From: Stenotrophomonas sp. ESTM1D_MKCIP4_1
Lineage (GTDB): Bacteria; Pseudomonadota; Gammaproteobacteria; Xanthomonadales; Xanthomonadaceae
Direction of reading: 5' to 3'
NCBI RefSeq assembly: GCF_003086895.1
Contig: NZ_CP026004.1
Coordinates: 172,317 to 236,316, forward strand
DNA length: 64,000 nucleotides
Position numbers and translations under genes: made by a program. Positions 56,584 through 64,000 of the stretch are shown here, one piece after another. The notes under the pieces are model-generated. The model did no database searches. It was not told the DNA's origin and saw only the letters and a program-made list of their open reading frames with translations. The first letter of the stretch is position 1, and each line of letters opens with the position of its first letter.

Positions 56584-56988
56584 GACGGGGCCTGTTTAGT
56601 GTTGGTGAGCGGTGGTGTGGTAGTAAGGTAGTACACCAATTCTGGGCTTGCAAGGAAAATTTTCAATTTTCTGCTTTTGTTCAGCATCCAGTCATTTTGG
56701 ATCTGAAGCCCTTCCTGGCGCAGGAAGTACAAAGCAATCCCTGTGCCAACTTTTAGTTGTTGATCTGAAAGGGTTTTTTGTAGGTTCCGGAGTGTCCGCA
56801 GGGCGGACACCTGTCCGTTCGCACTGCCGCGGACACTGTCCGCGCGATGAATCCGGCCGTTCACCCGCGCGTCGAAGGCGGGCCGGATGGGGCGTGGCGG
56901 CAATCACCCCCAGTGACTGGTGGCCGATACCGGCCCCGGCGCCCGCGCGCTAGGATCGCGATTCACCAACGTGACCAAGGATCCGGAA
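56584..56988. other. 405-bp divergent regulatory region
   Basis: It lies between the VRPS-repeat gene and the M16 peptidase gene. The part 56620-56780 is A+T-rich. Two GGACA/TGTCC palindromes follow: GTGTCCGC-AGG-GCGGACAC (56792-56810) and GCGGACA-C-TGTCCGC (56829-56843). A 107-codon open frame on the minus strand crosses the region but looks fortuitous. Confidence 0.55.
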
Positions 56989-59838
56989 ATGTCTCTCGCC
57001 CTGCGCCCGCGCACCGCGCTGCTGGCCGTCGCCCTCAGTACCGCCCTCGGCACGCTTGCGCCGACCGCCGCACTGGCGGCCAAGCCGGCCGCCGCCACCA
57101 AGGTCGATATCCCGTTCGAGCAGTTCACCCTGCCCAACGGCCTGCGCGTGATCGTGCATACCGACCGCAAGGCGCCGATCGTCGCCGTCAACATCTGGTA
57201 CCACGTCGGCAGCAAGGACGAGCCGGCCGGCCGCACCGGTTTCGCCCACCTGTTTGAACACCTGATGTTCCAGAGCAGCGAGAACCACGACGGCGAGTAT
57301 TTCGAGCCCTTCAAGCAGGTCGGTGCCACCGGCCAGAACGGCACCACCAACACCGACCGCACCAACTACTTCGAGAACGTGCCGACCACTGCGCTGGACA
57401 TGGCGCTGTGGATGGAATCGGACCGCATGGGCCACCTGCTCGGCGCGATCGACCAGGCGGCGCTGGACGAGCAGCGCGGTGTGGTGCAGAACGAAAAGCG
57501 CCAGGGCGAGAACCAGCCCTATGGCCAGGTGTGGGAGAAGATCAACCGTTCGCTGTACCCGGTGGGCCACCCGTACCACCACAGCGTCATCGGTTCGATG
57601 AATGACCTCAACGCGGCGTCGCTGGATGACGTCAAGACCTGGTTCCGCACCTGGTACGGCCCCAACAACGCCGTGCTGGTGCTGGCCGGTGACATCGATC
57701 TGGCCACCGCCAAGGAAAAGGCCGCCAAATACTTCGGCAGCATCCCGGCCGGCCCGAGCATGGCCCAGCCGAAGGTGGACGTGGCCAAGCGTGCCGCCGA
57801 CACCCGTGAAGTGATGACCGACAAGGTGCCACAGGCGCGCATCTACCGCGCCTGGAACGTGGCCCAGGTCGGCACCACCGACATCGATCAGCTGCAGCTG
57901 CTGGGGCAGATCCTCGGTGGCGCCAAATCCTCGCGGCTGAGCCAGCGCCTGCAGCACCAGGACAAGCTGGTGGACAACATCAGTGCCGGCGCCTATGCCT
58001 CGCAGCTGGGCTCCAACTTCATGGTCATGGCCACGGTGAAGCAGGGCCAGGACCCGGCCCAGGTCGAGAAGATCATCGATGAAGAGATCGAGCGCCTGCT
58101 GAAGGACGGCCCGACCGCCGACGAGCTTGCGCGTGCCAAGACCGGCTTCCGTGCCGGCTTCATCCGTGGCATCGAGCGTATCGGTGGCTTCGGCGGCAAG
58201 GCCGATGCACTGGCCGAATGCGCGGTCTACACCGGCGACCCGGGCTGCTTCCGCACCTCGCTGGCCAACATCGACAAGGCCTCCGCCGCCGACCTCAAGC
58301 GCGTGGGCGCGCAGTGGCTGGACAAGGGCAGCCACACCCTGGTGGTCGAGCCGGGTGAGCGCGTGGCGCTGAAGGAAGAAGCGTCGGCCACGCCGAAGCC
58401 GTTCAACGTGCCGGCCGTGGATACGAAGTACAGCACCCTGCCGGAACAGGTCGACCGCAAGGCCGGCGTGCCGCAGACGCGCGAGTTCCCGCAGCTGAAG
58501 TTCCCGGCGCTGCAGCGTGCCACCCTGAAGAACGGCACCACCGTGGTGCTGGCCGAACGCCACGAGATTCCCGTGGTGCAGTTCAGCTACCAGTTCCCCG
58601 GTGGCTTCACTGCCGACCAGGGCCGCAAGCCGGGTACCGCCAACTTCACCATGAACCTGATGACCGAAGGTGCCGGCAAGCTGGGCTCGCTGGCCTTCGC
58701 CGATGCCGCCGACGCACTGGGCGCGAACCTGGATGCCGGCGCCGGCCTGGATTCGGTGACCGTCGAGCTGTCCGCGCTGAAGGAGAACCTGGTGCCGTCG
58801 CTGGCGCTGTACCGCGACCTGCTGCGTGAGCCGCGCTTCGATCAGGGCGAGATCGACCGGGTCAAGGCCTCGTGGATCGCCGGCATCAAGCAGGAAAAGG
58901 TCAACCCGAACGCGGTGGCCATGCGCGTGCTGCCGCCGCTGCTGTACGGCAAGGGCCATCCGTATGCCATCCCGTTCACCGGCAGCGGTGACGAAGCGGC
59001 CATCACCAGCCTGGGCCGCGAAGATCTGGTCGACTTCCACCGCGACTGGCTGCGCCCGCAGGACGGCACCCTGATCGTGGTCGGCGACACCACCCTGGCC
59101 GAGATCGTGCCGCTGCTGGACAAGCAGCTGGGCGACTGGAAGGCCACTGGCGATGCGCCGGTGATCAAGGCCAGCACCGCCGTGGCCGTGCCCAAGGCTG
59201 CGCGCGTGTTCCTCATCGACCAGCCGGGTGCGGTGCAGGCCAACCTGTTCGCCGGCCAGGTCGTGCCGCCGTCCAGCGATACCGGCTCGACCCGCTTCGA
59301 CATCGCCAACGGCGTGCTCGGCGGTGATTTCACCTCGCGCCTGAACATGAACCTGCGTGAGGACAAGCACTGGTCCTACGGTGCCCGTACCAGCGCCAGC
59401 AACACCGTGGGCCAGCGGCCGTGGATGGCGATGGCACCGGTGCAGATCGACAAGACCGGCCCGGCCCTGGCGGAAATGCGCAAGGAAATCGTCCAGTTCG
59501 CCGATGGCAGCAAGCCGGCCACCGACGCCGAGGTCAACCGCATCCGCAACATCCAGACCCTGAGCCTGCCGGGCGCCTACGAGACCGCCGCTGCGGTGGC
59601 CTCGACCATCGGCGCCATCGTGCAGTTCAAGCGCCCGGATGATTACGTGGTGCGCCGCAAGGTCGAGATCGAGGCGATGACCCCGGCGCAGGTGCAGCAG
59701 GCCGCTGCCGAGATCACGCCGCAGGGCCTGACCTGGGTGGTGGTGGGTGACCTCAAGCAGACCGAAGCGGCCGTGCGCGCGCTGAACCTGGGCGAGGTGA
59801 CCGTGATCGATGCCGAAGGCAACCCGGTCAAGAAATAA
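56989..59838 (+). CDS. M16-family zinc metallopeptidase, periplasmic
   Basis: This 949-residue tandem-domain peptidase (pitrilysin/insulinase family) has signal peptide RTALLAVALSTALGTLAPTAALAA. The inverted zinc site is GFAHLFEHLMF (H87, E90, H91), with the downstream Glu in RGVVQNEKRQ (E169). The N-terminal half is catalytic. The C-terminal half (from about residue 500: LKNGTTVVLAERHEIPVVQF) lacks HxxEH and is the usual inactive clamshell partner, with the RxY-like pair region HWSYGARTSASN. It degrades peptides in the periplasm or acts in processing. AAGGATCC precedes the ATG at 56989. It is a single gene followed by palindromic repeats. Confidence 0.93.
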   Translation: MSLALRPRTALLAVALSTALGTLAPTAALAAKPAAATKVDIPFEQFTLPNGLRVIVHTDRKAPIVAVNIWYHVGSKDEPAGRTGFAHLFEHLMFQSSENHDGEYFEPFKQVGATGQNGTTNTDRTNYFENVPTTALDMALWMESDRMGHLLGAIDQAALDEQRGVVQNEKRQGENQPYGQVWEKINRSLYPVGHPYHHSVIGSMNDLNAASLDDVKTWFRTWYGPNNAVLVLAGDIDLATAKEKAAKYFGSIPAGPSMAQPKVDVAKRAADTREVMTDKVPQARIYRAWNVAQVGTTDIDQLQLLGQILGGAKSSRLSQRLQHQDKLVDNISAGAYASQLGSNFMVMATVKQGQDPAQVEKIIDEEIERLLKDGPTADELARAKTGFRAGFIRGIERIGGFGGKADALAECAVYTGDPGCFRTSLANIDKASAADLKRVGAQWLDKGSHTLVVEPGERVALKEEASATPKPFNVPAVDTKYSTLPEQVDRKAGVPQTREFPQLKFPALQRATLKNGTTVVLAERHEIPVVQFSYQFPGGFTADQGRKPGTANFTMNLMTEGAGKLGSLAFADAADALGANLDAGAGLDSVTVELSALKENLVPSLALYRDLLREPRFDQGEIDRVKASWIAGIKQEKVNPNAVAMRVLPPLLYGKGHPYAIPFTGSGDEAAITSLGREDLVDFHRDWLRPQDGTLIVVGDTTLAEIVPLLDKQLGDWKATGDAPVIKASTAVAVPKAARVFLIDQPGAVQANLFAGQVVPPSSDTGSTRFDIANGVLGGDFTSRLNMNLREDKHWSYGARTSASNTVGQRPWMAMAPVQIDKTGPALAEMRKEIVQFADGSKPATDAEVNRIRNIQTLSLPGAYETAAAVASTIGAIVQFKRPDDYVVRRKVEIEAMTPAQVQQAAAEITPQGLTWVVVGDLKQTEAAVRALNLGEVTVIDAEGNPVKK

Positions 59839-59853
59839 GGCAGAACGGGGAAT

Positions 59854-59978
59854 GGGGTCGGATCCCTCCCATCGGGAGGGCTCCGACCCCGTCCTGAACT
59901 GGGGTCAGAGCCCCCTGCGGGGGATCCGACCCCTTCTTTCCCTGCGGGGTCAGATCCCCCACAGGGGGCTCTGACCCC
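59854..59978. repeat. Three GGGGTC...GACCCC palindromes in series
   Basis: 59854-59890 (inner stem CCCTCCC / GGGAGGG), 59901-59933 (inner stem CCCC / GGGG, CTGC loop) and 59946-59978 (inner CCCCC / GGGGG, ACA loop). The outer GGGGTC / GACCCC is constant while the inner stems differ but always pair. The element lies between the M16 peptidase gene and the DUF4156 lipoprotein gene. Confidence 0.88.
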
Positions 59979-60045
59979 CACCCCCGGCTACCCCCGATTC
60001 AGGCGGTTCAGGCAGAATCGCCCCATACCCTTCCAGGATCTGCCC

Positions 60046-60363
60046 ATGCGCCTTCTGCTGCTGTCGTCCCTGCTGCTCACCGTCACGGCCTGCACCTGGG
60101 TGCCGATGGAACCGGCCGGCAAGACAGTGCGGGTCCTTCCGGCCGGCCCGCTGCCCGCCGGCTGCATCACCAAGGGCGAGGTCGTGGTGACCGTGAAGAG
60201 CAAGGTCGGCTTCTACAACCGCAACCCCCTGCGCGTGCAGGAGGAGCTGGAAACCCTGGCCCGCAACGAGGCCCCCAGTGCCGGCGCCAATGCCGTGCAG
60301 GCCGCTGCGCCCCCGGCGGACGGCAGCCAGCGCTTCGCCGCCTTCCAGTGCCCGCCGCGCTGA
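60046..60363 (+). CDS. DUF4156-type small lipoprotein
   Basis: This 105-residue lipoprotein has lipobox TVTAC (RLLLLSSLLLTVTAC). The mature part reads VRVLPAGPLPAGCITKGEVVVTVKSKVGFYNRNPLRVQEELETLARNEAPSAGANAVQ, matching the DUF4156/RcsF-like pattern: a GC pair early, an amphipathic helix, then LARNEA and GANAV. RcsF-type proteins sense envelope stress, but DUF4156 members are mostly uncharacterised. The C-terminal Cys (AAFQCPPR) could bond with CITKG. It is a single gene; the start follows CCAGGATC. Confidence 0.8.
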   Translation: MRLLLLSSLLLTVTACTWVPMEPAGKTVRVLPAGPLPAGCITKGEVVVTVKSKVGFYNRNPLRVQEELETLARNEAPSAGANAVQAAAPPADGSQRFAAFQCPPR

Positions 60364-60464
60364 ACAGGGACCATACGGCCAAGGCTGAATTCGTAAAGAT
60401 GCGGTGAAAGCGCGGGGGTTATAGAATAGCGCCCCCTTTTGCCTGAGCCTTGGCGCTAACTTCG

Positions 60465-61481
60465 ATGCTCTTCAAGAATGTCTCGATCGCCGGCCTGGCA
60501 CATGTCGATGCGCCGCATACGCTGACGACCCAGGAAATCAACGAACGGCTGCAGCCGACGTTGGATCGCCTCGGCATCCGCACCGACGTGCTCGGCGATA
60601 TCGCCGGCATCCACGCCCGCCGCCTGTGGGACCACGGCGTGCTCGCCTCCGACGCCGCCACCATGGCCGGCCGCAAGGCGCTGGAAGATGCCGGCATCAC
60701 CGCCGGCCAGGTCGGCCTGCTGGTCAACACCTCGGTCAGCCGCGACTACCTGGAGCCGTCCACGGCCTCCATCGTGTCCGGCAACCTCGGTGTCAGCGAC
60801 GAGTGCATGACTTTCGATGTCGCCAATGCCTGCCTGGCCTTCATCAACGGCATGGATATCGCCGCGCGCATGCTTGAGCGCGGTGACATCGACTACGCGC
60901 TGGTGGTGGATGGCGAGACCGCCAACCTGGTGTACGAAAAGACCCTGGAGCGCATGACCGCCCCGGACGTCACCGCCGACGACTTCCGCAACGAGCTGGC
61001 TGCCCTGACCACCGGTTCGGGTGCCGCCGCCATGGTGATGGCGCGCTCGGAGCTGGTGCCCGACGCCCCGCGCTACAAGGGCGGCGTGACCCGCTCGGCC
61101 ACCGAGTGGAACCAGCTGTGCCTGGGCAACCTGGACCGCATGGTCACCGACACCCGCCTGCTGCTGATCGAAGGCATCAAGCTGGCGCAGAAGACCTTTG
61201 CCGCCGCCAAGATCGCCCTGGGCTGGGCCGTGGAGGAACTGGACCAGTTCGTTATCCACCAGGTCAGCCAGCCGCACACCGCCGCGTTCATCAAGAACTT
61301 CGGCATCGACCCGAAGAAGGTCATGACCATCTTCGGCGAGCACGGCAACATCGGTCCGGCCTCGGTGCCGATCGTGCTGAGCAAGCTCAAGCAGCTGGGC
61401 AAGCTGAAGAAGGGCGACCGCATCGCGCTGCTCGGCATCGGCTCGGGCCTGAACTGTTCGATGGCTGAAGTGGTCTGGTAA
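60465..61481 (+). CDS. oleA: OleA, acyl-CoA head-to-head condensing enzyme
   Basis: OleA (338 residues) joins two fatty acyl-CoAs to a beta-keto acid, the first step of long-chain olefin synthesis. The sequence opens MLFKNVSIAGLAHVDAPHTL and is nearly the same in pattern as Xanthomonas OleA. The catalytic Cys lies in FDVANACLAFING, the special Glu in SRDYLEPSTAS, and the His/Asn partners in VIHQVSQPHT and GEHGNIGPAS. A TTG 15 bp upstream is an unlikely start. A -10-like TTATAGAAT lies about 45 bp before the ATG. oleB and oleC follow downstream on the same strand. Confidence 0.96.
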   Translation: MLFKNVSIAGLAHVDAPHTLTTQEINERLQPTLDRLGIRTDVLGDIAGIHARRLWDHGVLASDAATMAGRKALEDAGITAGQVGLLVNTSVSRDYLEPSTASIVSGNLGVSDECMTFDVANACLAFINGMDIAARMLERGDIDYALVVDGETANLVYEKTLERMTAPDVTADDFRNELAALTTGSGAAAMVMARSELVPDAPRYKGGVTRSATEWNQLCLGNLDRMVTDTRLLLIEGIKLAQKTFAAAKIALGWAVEELDQFVIHQVSQPHTAAFIKNFGIDPKKVMTIFGEHGNIGPASVPIVLSKLKQLGKLKKGDRIALLGIGSGLNCSMAEVVW

Positions 61482-61544
61482 AAAAGTCACCGCTGACCTG
61501 CTGCGCGATTGCCTGGCAGGCGCGGCCGGTGCTCGGAATCCTCA

Positions 61545-61558
61545 TGTACCCACGTACA
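61545..61558. other. Intergenic TGTAC...GTACA palindrome
   Basis: TGTAC-CCAC-GTACA lies inside a longer stretch (CTCGGAATCCTCATGTACC, then CACTCCGGTTCCTGCGCGCC) in the 192-bp oleA-oleB gap. I have the impression that such blocks recur between genes in related bacteria, but cannot check. Confidence 0.35.
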
Positions 61559-61633
61559 CTCCGGTTCCTGCGCGCCGCCCGCACCCGCCAGCCAATCGCT
61601 CGCGACGGGCAGCGATGATTTTTCCAAGTGTCC

Positions 61634-61658
61634 AAGGGCCGGTTCTACCGGCCCTTTC
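61634..61658 (+). terminator. Terminator/attenuator between oleA and oleB
   Basis: AAGGGCCGG / CCGGCCCTT stem, loop TTCTA, then TCT. It lies 16 bp before the oleB start, so it may set the oleA:oleB ratio rather than fully stop transcription. Confidence 0.75.
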
Positions 61659-61673
61659 TACAGGTGCGATCCG

Positions 61674-62564
61674 ATGTCCCAGCTTCCCGGTTACCCCGCC
61701 CACCCGCAGCGTTTCGAGGTCCGTCCCGGCCTGTCGATGAGTTATCTCGACGAAGGCCCGCGCGAAGGCGAGGTAGTGGTGATGGTGCACGGCAACCCGT
61801 CGTGGAGCTATTACTGGCGCACGCTGGTGGCCGGCCTGTCGGACAGATACCGCTGCATCGTGCCCGACCACATCGGCATGGGCCTGTCGGACAAGCCCGA
61901 TGACCGCCGCTACGAATACACCCTGCAGTCGCGCGTGGATGATCTGGATGCGCTGCTGAAGCACCTGGGCATCACCGGCCCGGTCACGCTGGCCGTGCAC
62001 GACTGGGGCGGCATGATCGGCTTCGGCTGGGCGCTGTCGCACCACGATCAGGTCAAGCGCCTGGTGGTGCTCAACACCGCCGCCTTCCCGATGCCGGCAG
62101 CCAAGAAAATGCCGTGGCAGATCGCCCTGGGCCGGCACTGGAAGATCGGCGAGTGGATCATCCGCACGTTCAACGCGTTCTCCTCCGGCGCGTCGTGGCT
62201 GGGCGTGGAGCGGAAGATGCCGGCCGACGTCCGCCGCGCTTACGTGTCGCCGTACAACAGCTATGCCAACCGCATCAGCACCATCCGCTTCATGCAGGAC
62301 ATCCCGCTGTCACCGGCCGACAAGGCGTGGTCGCTGCTGGAGCGCGCCGGCCAAGCGCTGCCGTCCTTCGCCGACCGCCCGGCCTTCATCGGCTGGGGCC
62401 TGCGTGACTTCGTGTTCGACCACCACTTCCTGAAGGGCTTCCAGGCCGCGCTGCCCAAGGCGCAGGTGCATGCCTTCGAGGATGCCGGCCACTACGTGCT
62501 GGAAGACAAGCACGAAGTACTGGTGCCGGAAATCCGCGCCTTCCTGGACGCGAACCCCATCTGA
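61674..62564 (+). CDS. oleB: OleB, beta-lactone decarboxylase (alpha/beta hydrolase)
   Basis: OleB (296 residues) removes CO2 from the beta-lactone made by OleC to give the cis-olefin. It is of the haloalkane-dehalogenase type: oxyanion region VHGNPSWSYYWRTLV, nucleophile Asp in TLAVHDWGGMIGFGWAL, GWGLRDFVFDHHFL (acid), and the catalytic His in FEDAGHYVLEDK. The start MSQLPGYPAHPQ is preceded by AGGTGCGATCC. It is in the ole cluster, 192 bp after oleA. OleB, OleC and OleD are reported to form a large assembly in Xanthomonas. Confidence 0.94.
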   Translation: MSQLPGYPAHPQRFEVRPGLSMSYLDEGPREGEVVVMVHGNPSWSYYWRTLVAGLSDRYRCIVPDHIGMGLSDKPDDRRYEYTLQSRVDDLDALLKHLGITGPVTLAVHDWGGMIGFGWALSHHDQVKRLVVLNTAAFPMPAAKKMPWQIALGRHWKIGEWIIRTFNAFSSGASWLGVERKMPADVRRAYVSPYNSYANRISTIRFMQDIPLSPADKAWSLLERAGQALPSFADRPAFIGWGLRDFVFDHHFLKGFQAALPKAQVHAFEDAGHYVLEDKHEVLVPEIRAFLDANPI

Positions 62565-62569
62565 AGGAT

Positions 62570-62633
62570 GTGCCGACCAACGGTCGGCACCCACCCATCC
62601 CATCCCCGGTAGGTGCCGACCGTTGGTCGGCAC
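62570..62633. repeat. Two REP elements after oleB
   Basis: 62570-62590 (GTGCCGACC / GGTCGGCAC, inverted orientation) and 62609-62633 (GTAG, GTGCCGACC / GGTCGGCAC). This inverted pair, REPIN-like, lies between convergent genes. Confidence 0.88.
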
Positions 62634-62639
62634 GACGGC

Positions 62640-63011
62640 CTATGCCGCGATCGGGCTGTTGTCGTTGCCTTCCCAGTCGGCCGGGGTCAGCGGGTCCAGG
62701 CCATAGGCGATACGCGCCTTGTCGCACTGCGGGCTGGCCTTGCCATACTCCCACGACGCGTCCACCTCACGGCACACGCTGGGCCGGTTGGGGTGGATCG
62801 TGCAGCGCGAATACACGCCGATCTGTGCGTCCAGCGCCACGCAGCGCACCGGCTTGGAGTGCGTACCGCGCATGCACAGGCGATGCGGGTCCAGCACCTC
62901 GGTCAGCTGGTGCGGCACGCCGCCGGGGGTGACCTCGTCCGATTCCATCCAGTGGAAGGCCACGCGGTACTGAGTGCAGCAGGCGCCGCAGGTCATGCAG
63001 GGGTGTTGCAT
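62640..63011 (-). CDS. YkgJ-family Cys-cluster protein
   Basis: This 123-residue protein binds a metal through cysteines: MQHPCMTCGACCTQYRVAF at the N-terminus (C-x2-C-x2-CC), CMRG, VRCVAL, SRCTIHPNRPSVCREVD (the CxxHxxRPxxC signature), and SPQCDKAR. YkgJ proteins (UPF0153) are thought to carry zinc or an iron-sulfur cluster; the role is unknown. It lies on the opposite strand between oleB and oleC, so it does not share their transcript. The start MQHPCMTC gives the family's usual N-terminal Cys cluster. Confidence 0.92.
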   Translation of the reverse strand: MQHPCMTCGACCTQYRVAFHWMESDEVTPGGVPHQLTEVLDPHRLCMRGTHSKPVRCVALDAQIGVYSRCTIHPNRPSVCREVDASWEYGKASPQCDKARIAYGLDPLTPADWEGNDNSPIAA

Positions 63012-63115
63012 GGGCAAGCCGCCTCGGGCGGCAGTGGGAATCGGGAACGAGGCTGCGGATTTTCCACGAAGCGGGCGGCCGCGCAAGAAATTCCGTAAGC
63101 GGCGACAATGAACGG

Positions 63116-64000
63116 ATGAACGGACCCTGCAATATCGCGGCGCGGCTGCCTGAACTGGCCCGCGAACGCCCTGACCAGATCGCCATCCGTTGCCCCGGCC
63201 GCCGTGGTGCCGGCAACGGCATGGCGGCCTATGACGTGACCCTGGACTACCGCCAGCTGGACGCCCGCAGCGACGCCATGGCCGCCGGCCTGGCCGGCTA
63301 CGGCATCGGCCGTGGCGTGCGCACCGTGGTGATGGTGCGGCCCTCGCCGGAGTTCTTCCTGCTGATGTTCGCCCTGTTCAAGCTGGGCGCGGTGCCGGTG
63401 CTGGTGGACCCGGGCATCGACAAGCGCGCGCTGAAGCAGTGCCTGGACGAGGCGCAGCCGGAGGCCTTCATCGGCATCCCGCTGGCCCACGTGGCGCGGC
63501 TGGCACTGCGCTGGGCGCCGTCGGCCACCCGCCTGGTCACCGTCGGCCGCCGCCTGGGCTGGGGCGGGACCACCCTGGCCGCGCTGGAGCGCGCCGGTGC
63601 CACCGGCGGCCCGATGCTGGCCGCCACCGAGGGCGAGGACATGGCCGCCATCCTGTTCACCAGCGGCTCCACCGGCGTGCCCAAGGGCGTGGTCTACCGC
63701 CACCGCCACTTCGTCGGCCAGATCCAGCTGCTGGGCAGCGCCTTCGGCATGGAAGCGGGCGGGATGGACCTGCCGACCTTCCCGCCCTTCGCCCTGTTCG
63801 ATCCGGCGCTGGGGCTGACCTCGGTCATCCCGGACATGGACCCGACCCGGCCGGCGCAGGCCGACCCGGCGCGCCTGCACGATGCCATCCAGCGTTTCGG
63901 CGTGACCCAGCTGTTTGGTTCACCGGCACTCATGCGCGTGCTGGCCAGGCACGGCCGGCCGCTGCCGACCGTGCGCCGGGTGACCTCGGCCGGTGCGCCG
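63116..64000 (+). CDS. oleC: OleC, beta-lactone synthetase (AMP-dependent), 3' end outside the window
   Basis: The first 295 residues of OleC are present; the full protein is about 550. OleC activates the 2-alkyl-3-hydroxy acid with ATP and closes it to a beta-lactone. It opens MNGPCNIAARLPELARERPD. The adenylation loop is ILFTSGSTGVPKGVVYRHRH (residues ~180-199); FGSPALMRVLARHG and VTSAGAP run to the window edge. ATG 63116 is used; an ATG at 63108 is out of frame and stops at once. oleD presumably follows outside. It is divergent from the YkgJ-type gene (104 bp). Confidence 0.95.
   Translation, partial: MNGPCNIAARLPELARERPDQIAIRCPGRRGAGNGMAAYDVTLDYRQLDARSDAMAAGLAGYGIGRGVRTVVMVRPSPEFFLLMFALFKLGAVPVLVDPGIDKRALKQCLDEAQPEAFIGIPLAHVARLALRWAPSATRLVTVGRRLGWGGTTLAALERAGATGGPMLAATEGEDMAAILFTSGSTGVPKGVVYRHRHFVGQIQLLGSAFGMEAGGMDLPTFPPFALFDPALGLTSVIPDMDPTRPAQADPARLHDAIQRFGVTQLFGSPALMRVLARHGRPLPTVRRVTSAGAP

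Noticed and set aside
56580..56903. 107-codon open frame on the minus strand just upstream of the VRPS-repeat gene
   Set aside because: No ribosome site, mixed composition, and it runs through palindromes and an A+T-rich promoter region; it lacks any recognisable domain.
56950..59370. 806-codon open frame on the minus strand opposite the M16 peptidase
   Set aside because: Complementary to a well-conserved metallopeptidase; the translation has His/Gln/Val-rich mirror composition without motifs.

Overview
The window reads as chromosome of a Stenotrophomonas species (S. maltophilia complex, Xanthomonadaceae). The G+C is high. GTAG-headed palindromes of the SMAG/REP type sit in many intergenic gaps. 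The gene content also fits: an Ax21-family outer-membrane protein, the oleA/oleB/oleC olefin genes, tandem SodC lipoproteins, many TonB-dependent receptors, and hemD-hemX-hemY. No rRNA, tRNA, CRISPR array or prophage was seen. Most genes are ordinary core functions; the accessory flavour comes from repeats, an IS110 element, a toxin-antitoxin cassette and one lower-G+C orphan gene.

Layout. 1-1040: an IS110 transposase whose left end lies outside the window. 1041-3129: a TonB-dependent receptor behind a Zur-box-like palindrome. 3137-4025: a higBA toxin-antitoxin pair bracketed by two identical 93-bp palindromic repeats. 4056-6558: ntrBC. 6652-7882: two tandem SodC lipoproteins. 7971-10247: an unrecognised conserved protein and a thiolase. 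10384-13531: hemY-hemX-hemD (minus strand). 13575-16665: thioesterase-like protein, small secreted protein, rhodanese, secB, gpsA. 16827-19276: small secreted and membrane proteins, including an Ivy-type lysozyme-inhibitor-like lipoprotein. 19294-22588: an acuI-like/SDR/crotonase operon with a divergent HxlR regulator. 22762-28649: a large TonB receptor, a lower-G+C orphan gene, an S41-peptidase-like gene broken by an in-frame amber codon, and a small secreted protein.

28749-33253 is the most interesting functional block. A core-MetE methionine synthase (MesD type), its DUF1852 partner (MesX type) and an FMN reductase form one operon. A MetR-like regulator and a MetF-like reductase run divergently. 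This matches the folate-independent, oxygen-dependent methionine synthase system described for MesD/MesX, whose methyl donor is unsettled. 33274-38307: L,D-transpeptidase, alanine-zipper lipoprotein, pentapeptide-repeat protein, MFS exporter, ClcA. 38579-42659: Ax21, a tandem array of paired palindromes, an ECF sigma factor with a membrane partner, a membrane protein, and a DyP peroxidase. 42755-46912: a thiamine-uptake operon (TPP riboswitch, TonB receptor, PnuC/PnuT) followed upstream by an APH-fold kinase.

47055-52348: glycine-zipper protein, an EvgA/EvgS-like two-component pair, and a c-type cytochrome. 52414-55477: ETF-ubiquinone oxidoreductase divergent from a glutaryl-CoA dehydrogenase, which feed the same electron route. 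55558-60363: TrmL, a secreted protein with four copies of a VRPS motif, an M16 peptidase, and a DUF4156 lipoprotein. 60465-64000: oleA, oleB, a YkgJ-type Cys-cluster gene on the opposite strand, and the 5' part of oleC, which runs off the window.

Two palindrome families recur. One is GTAG-headed (SMAG/REP), with different but always self-complementary stems. The other is GGGGTC...GACCCC-bounded. In both, stem sequences change while pairing is kept, and some copies touch start or stop codons.
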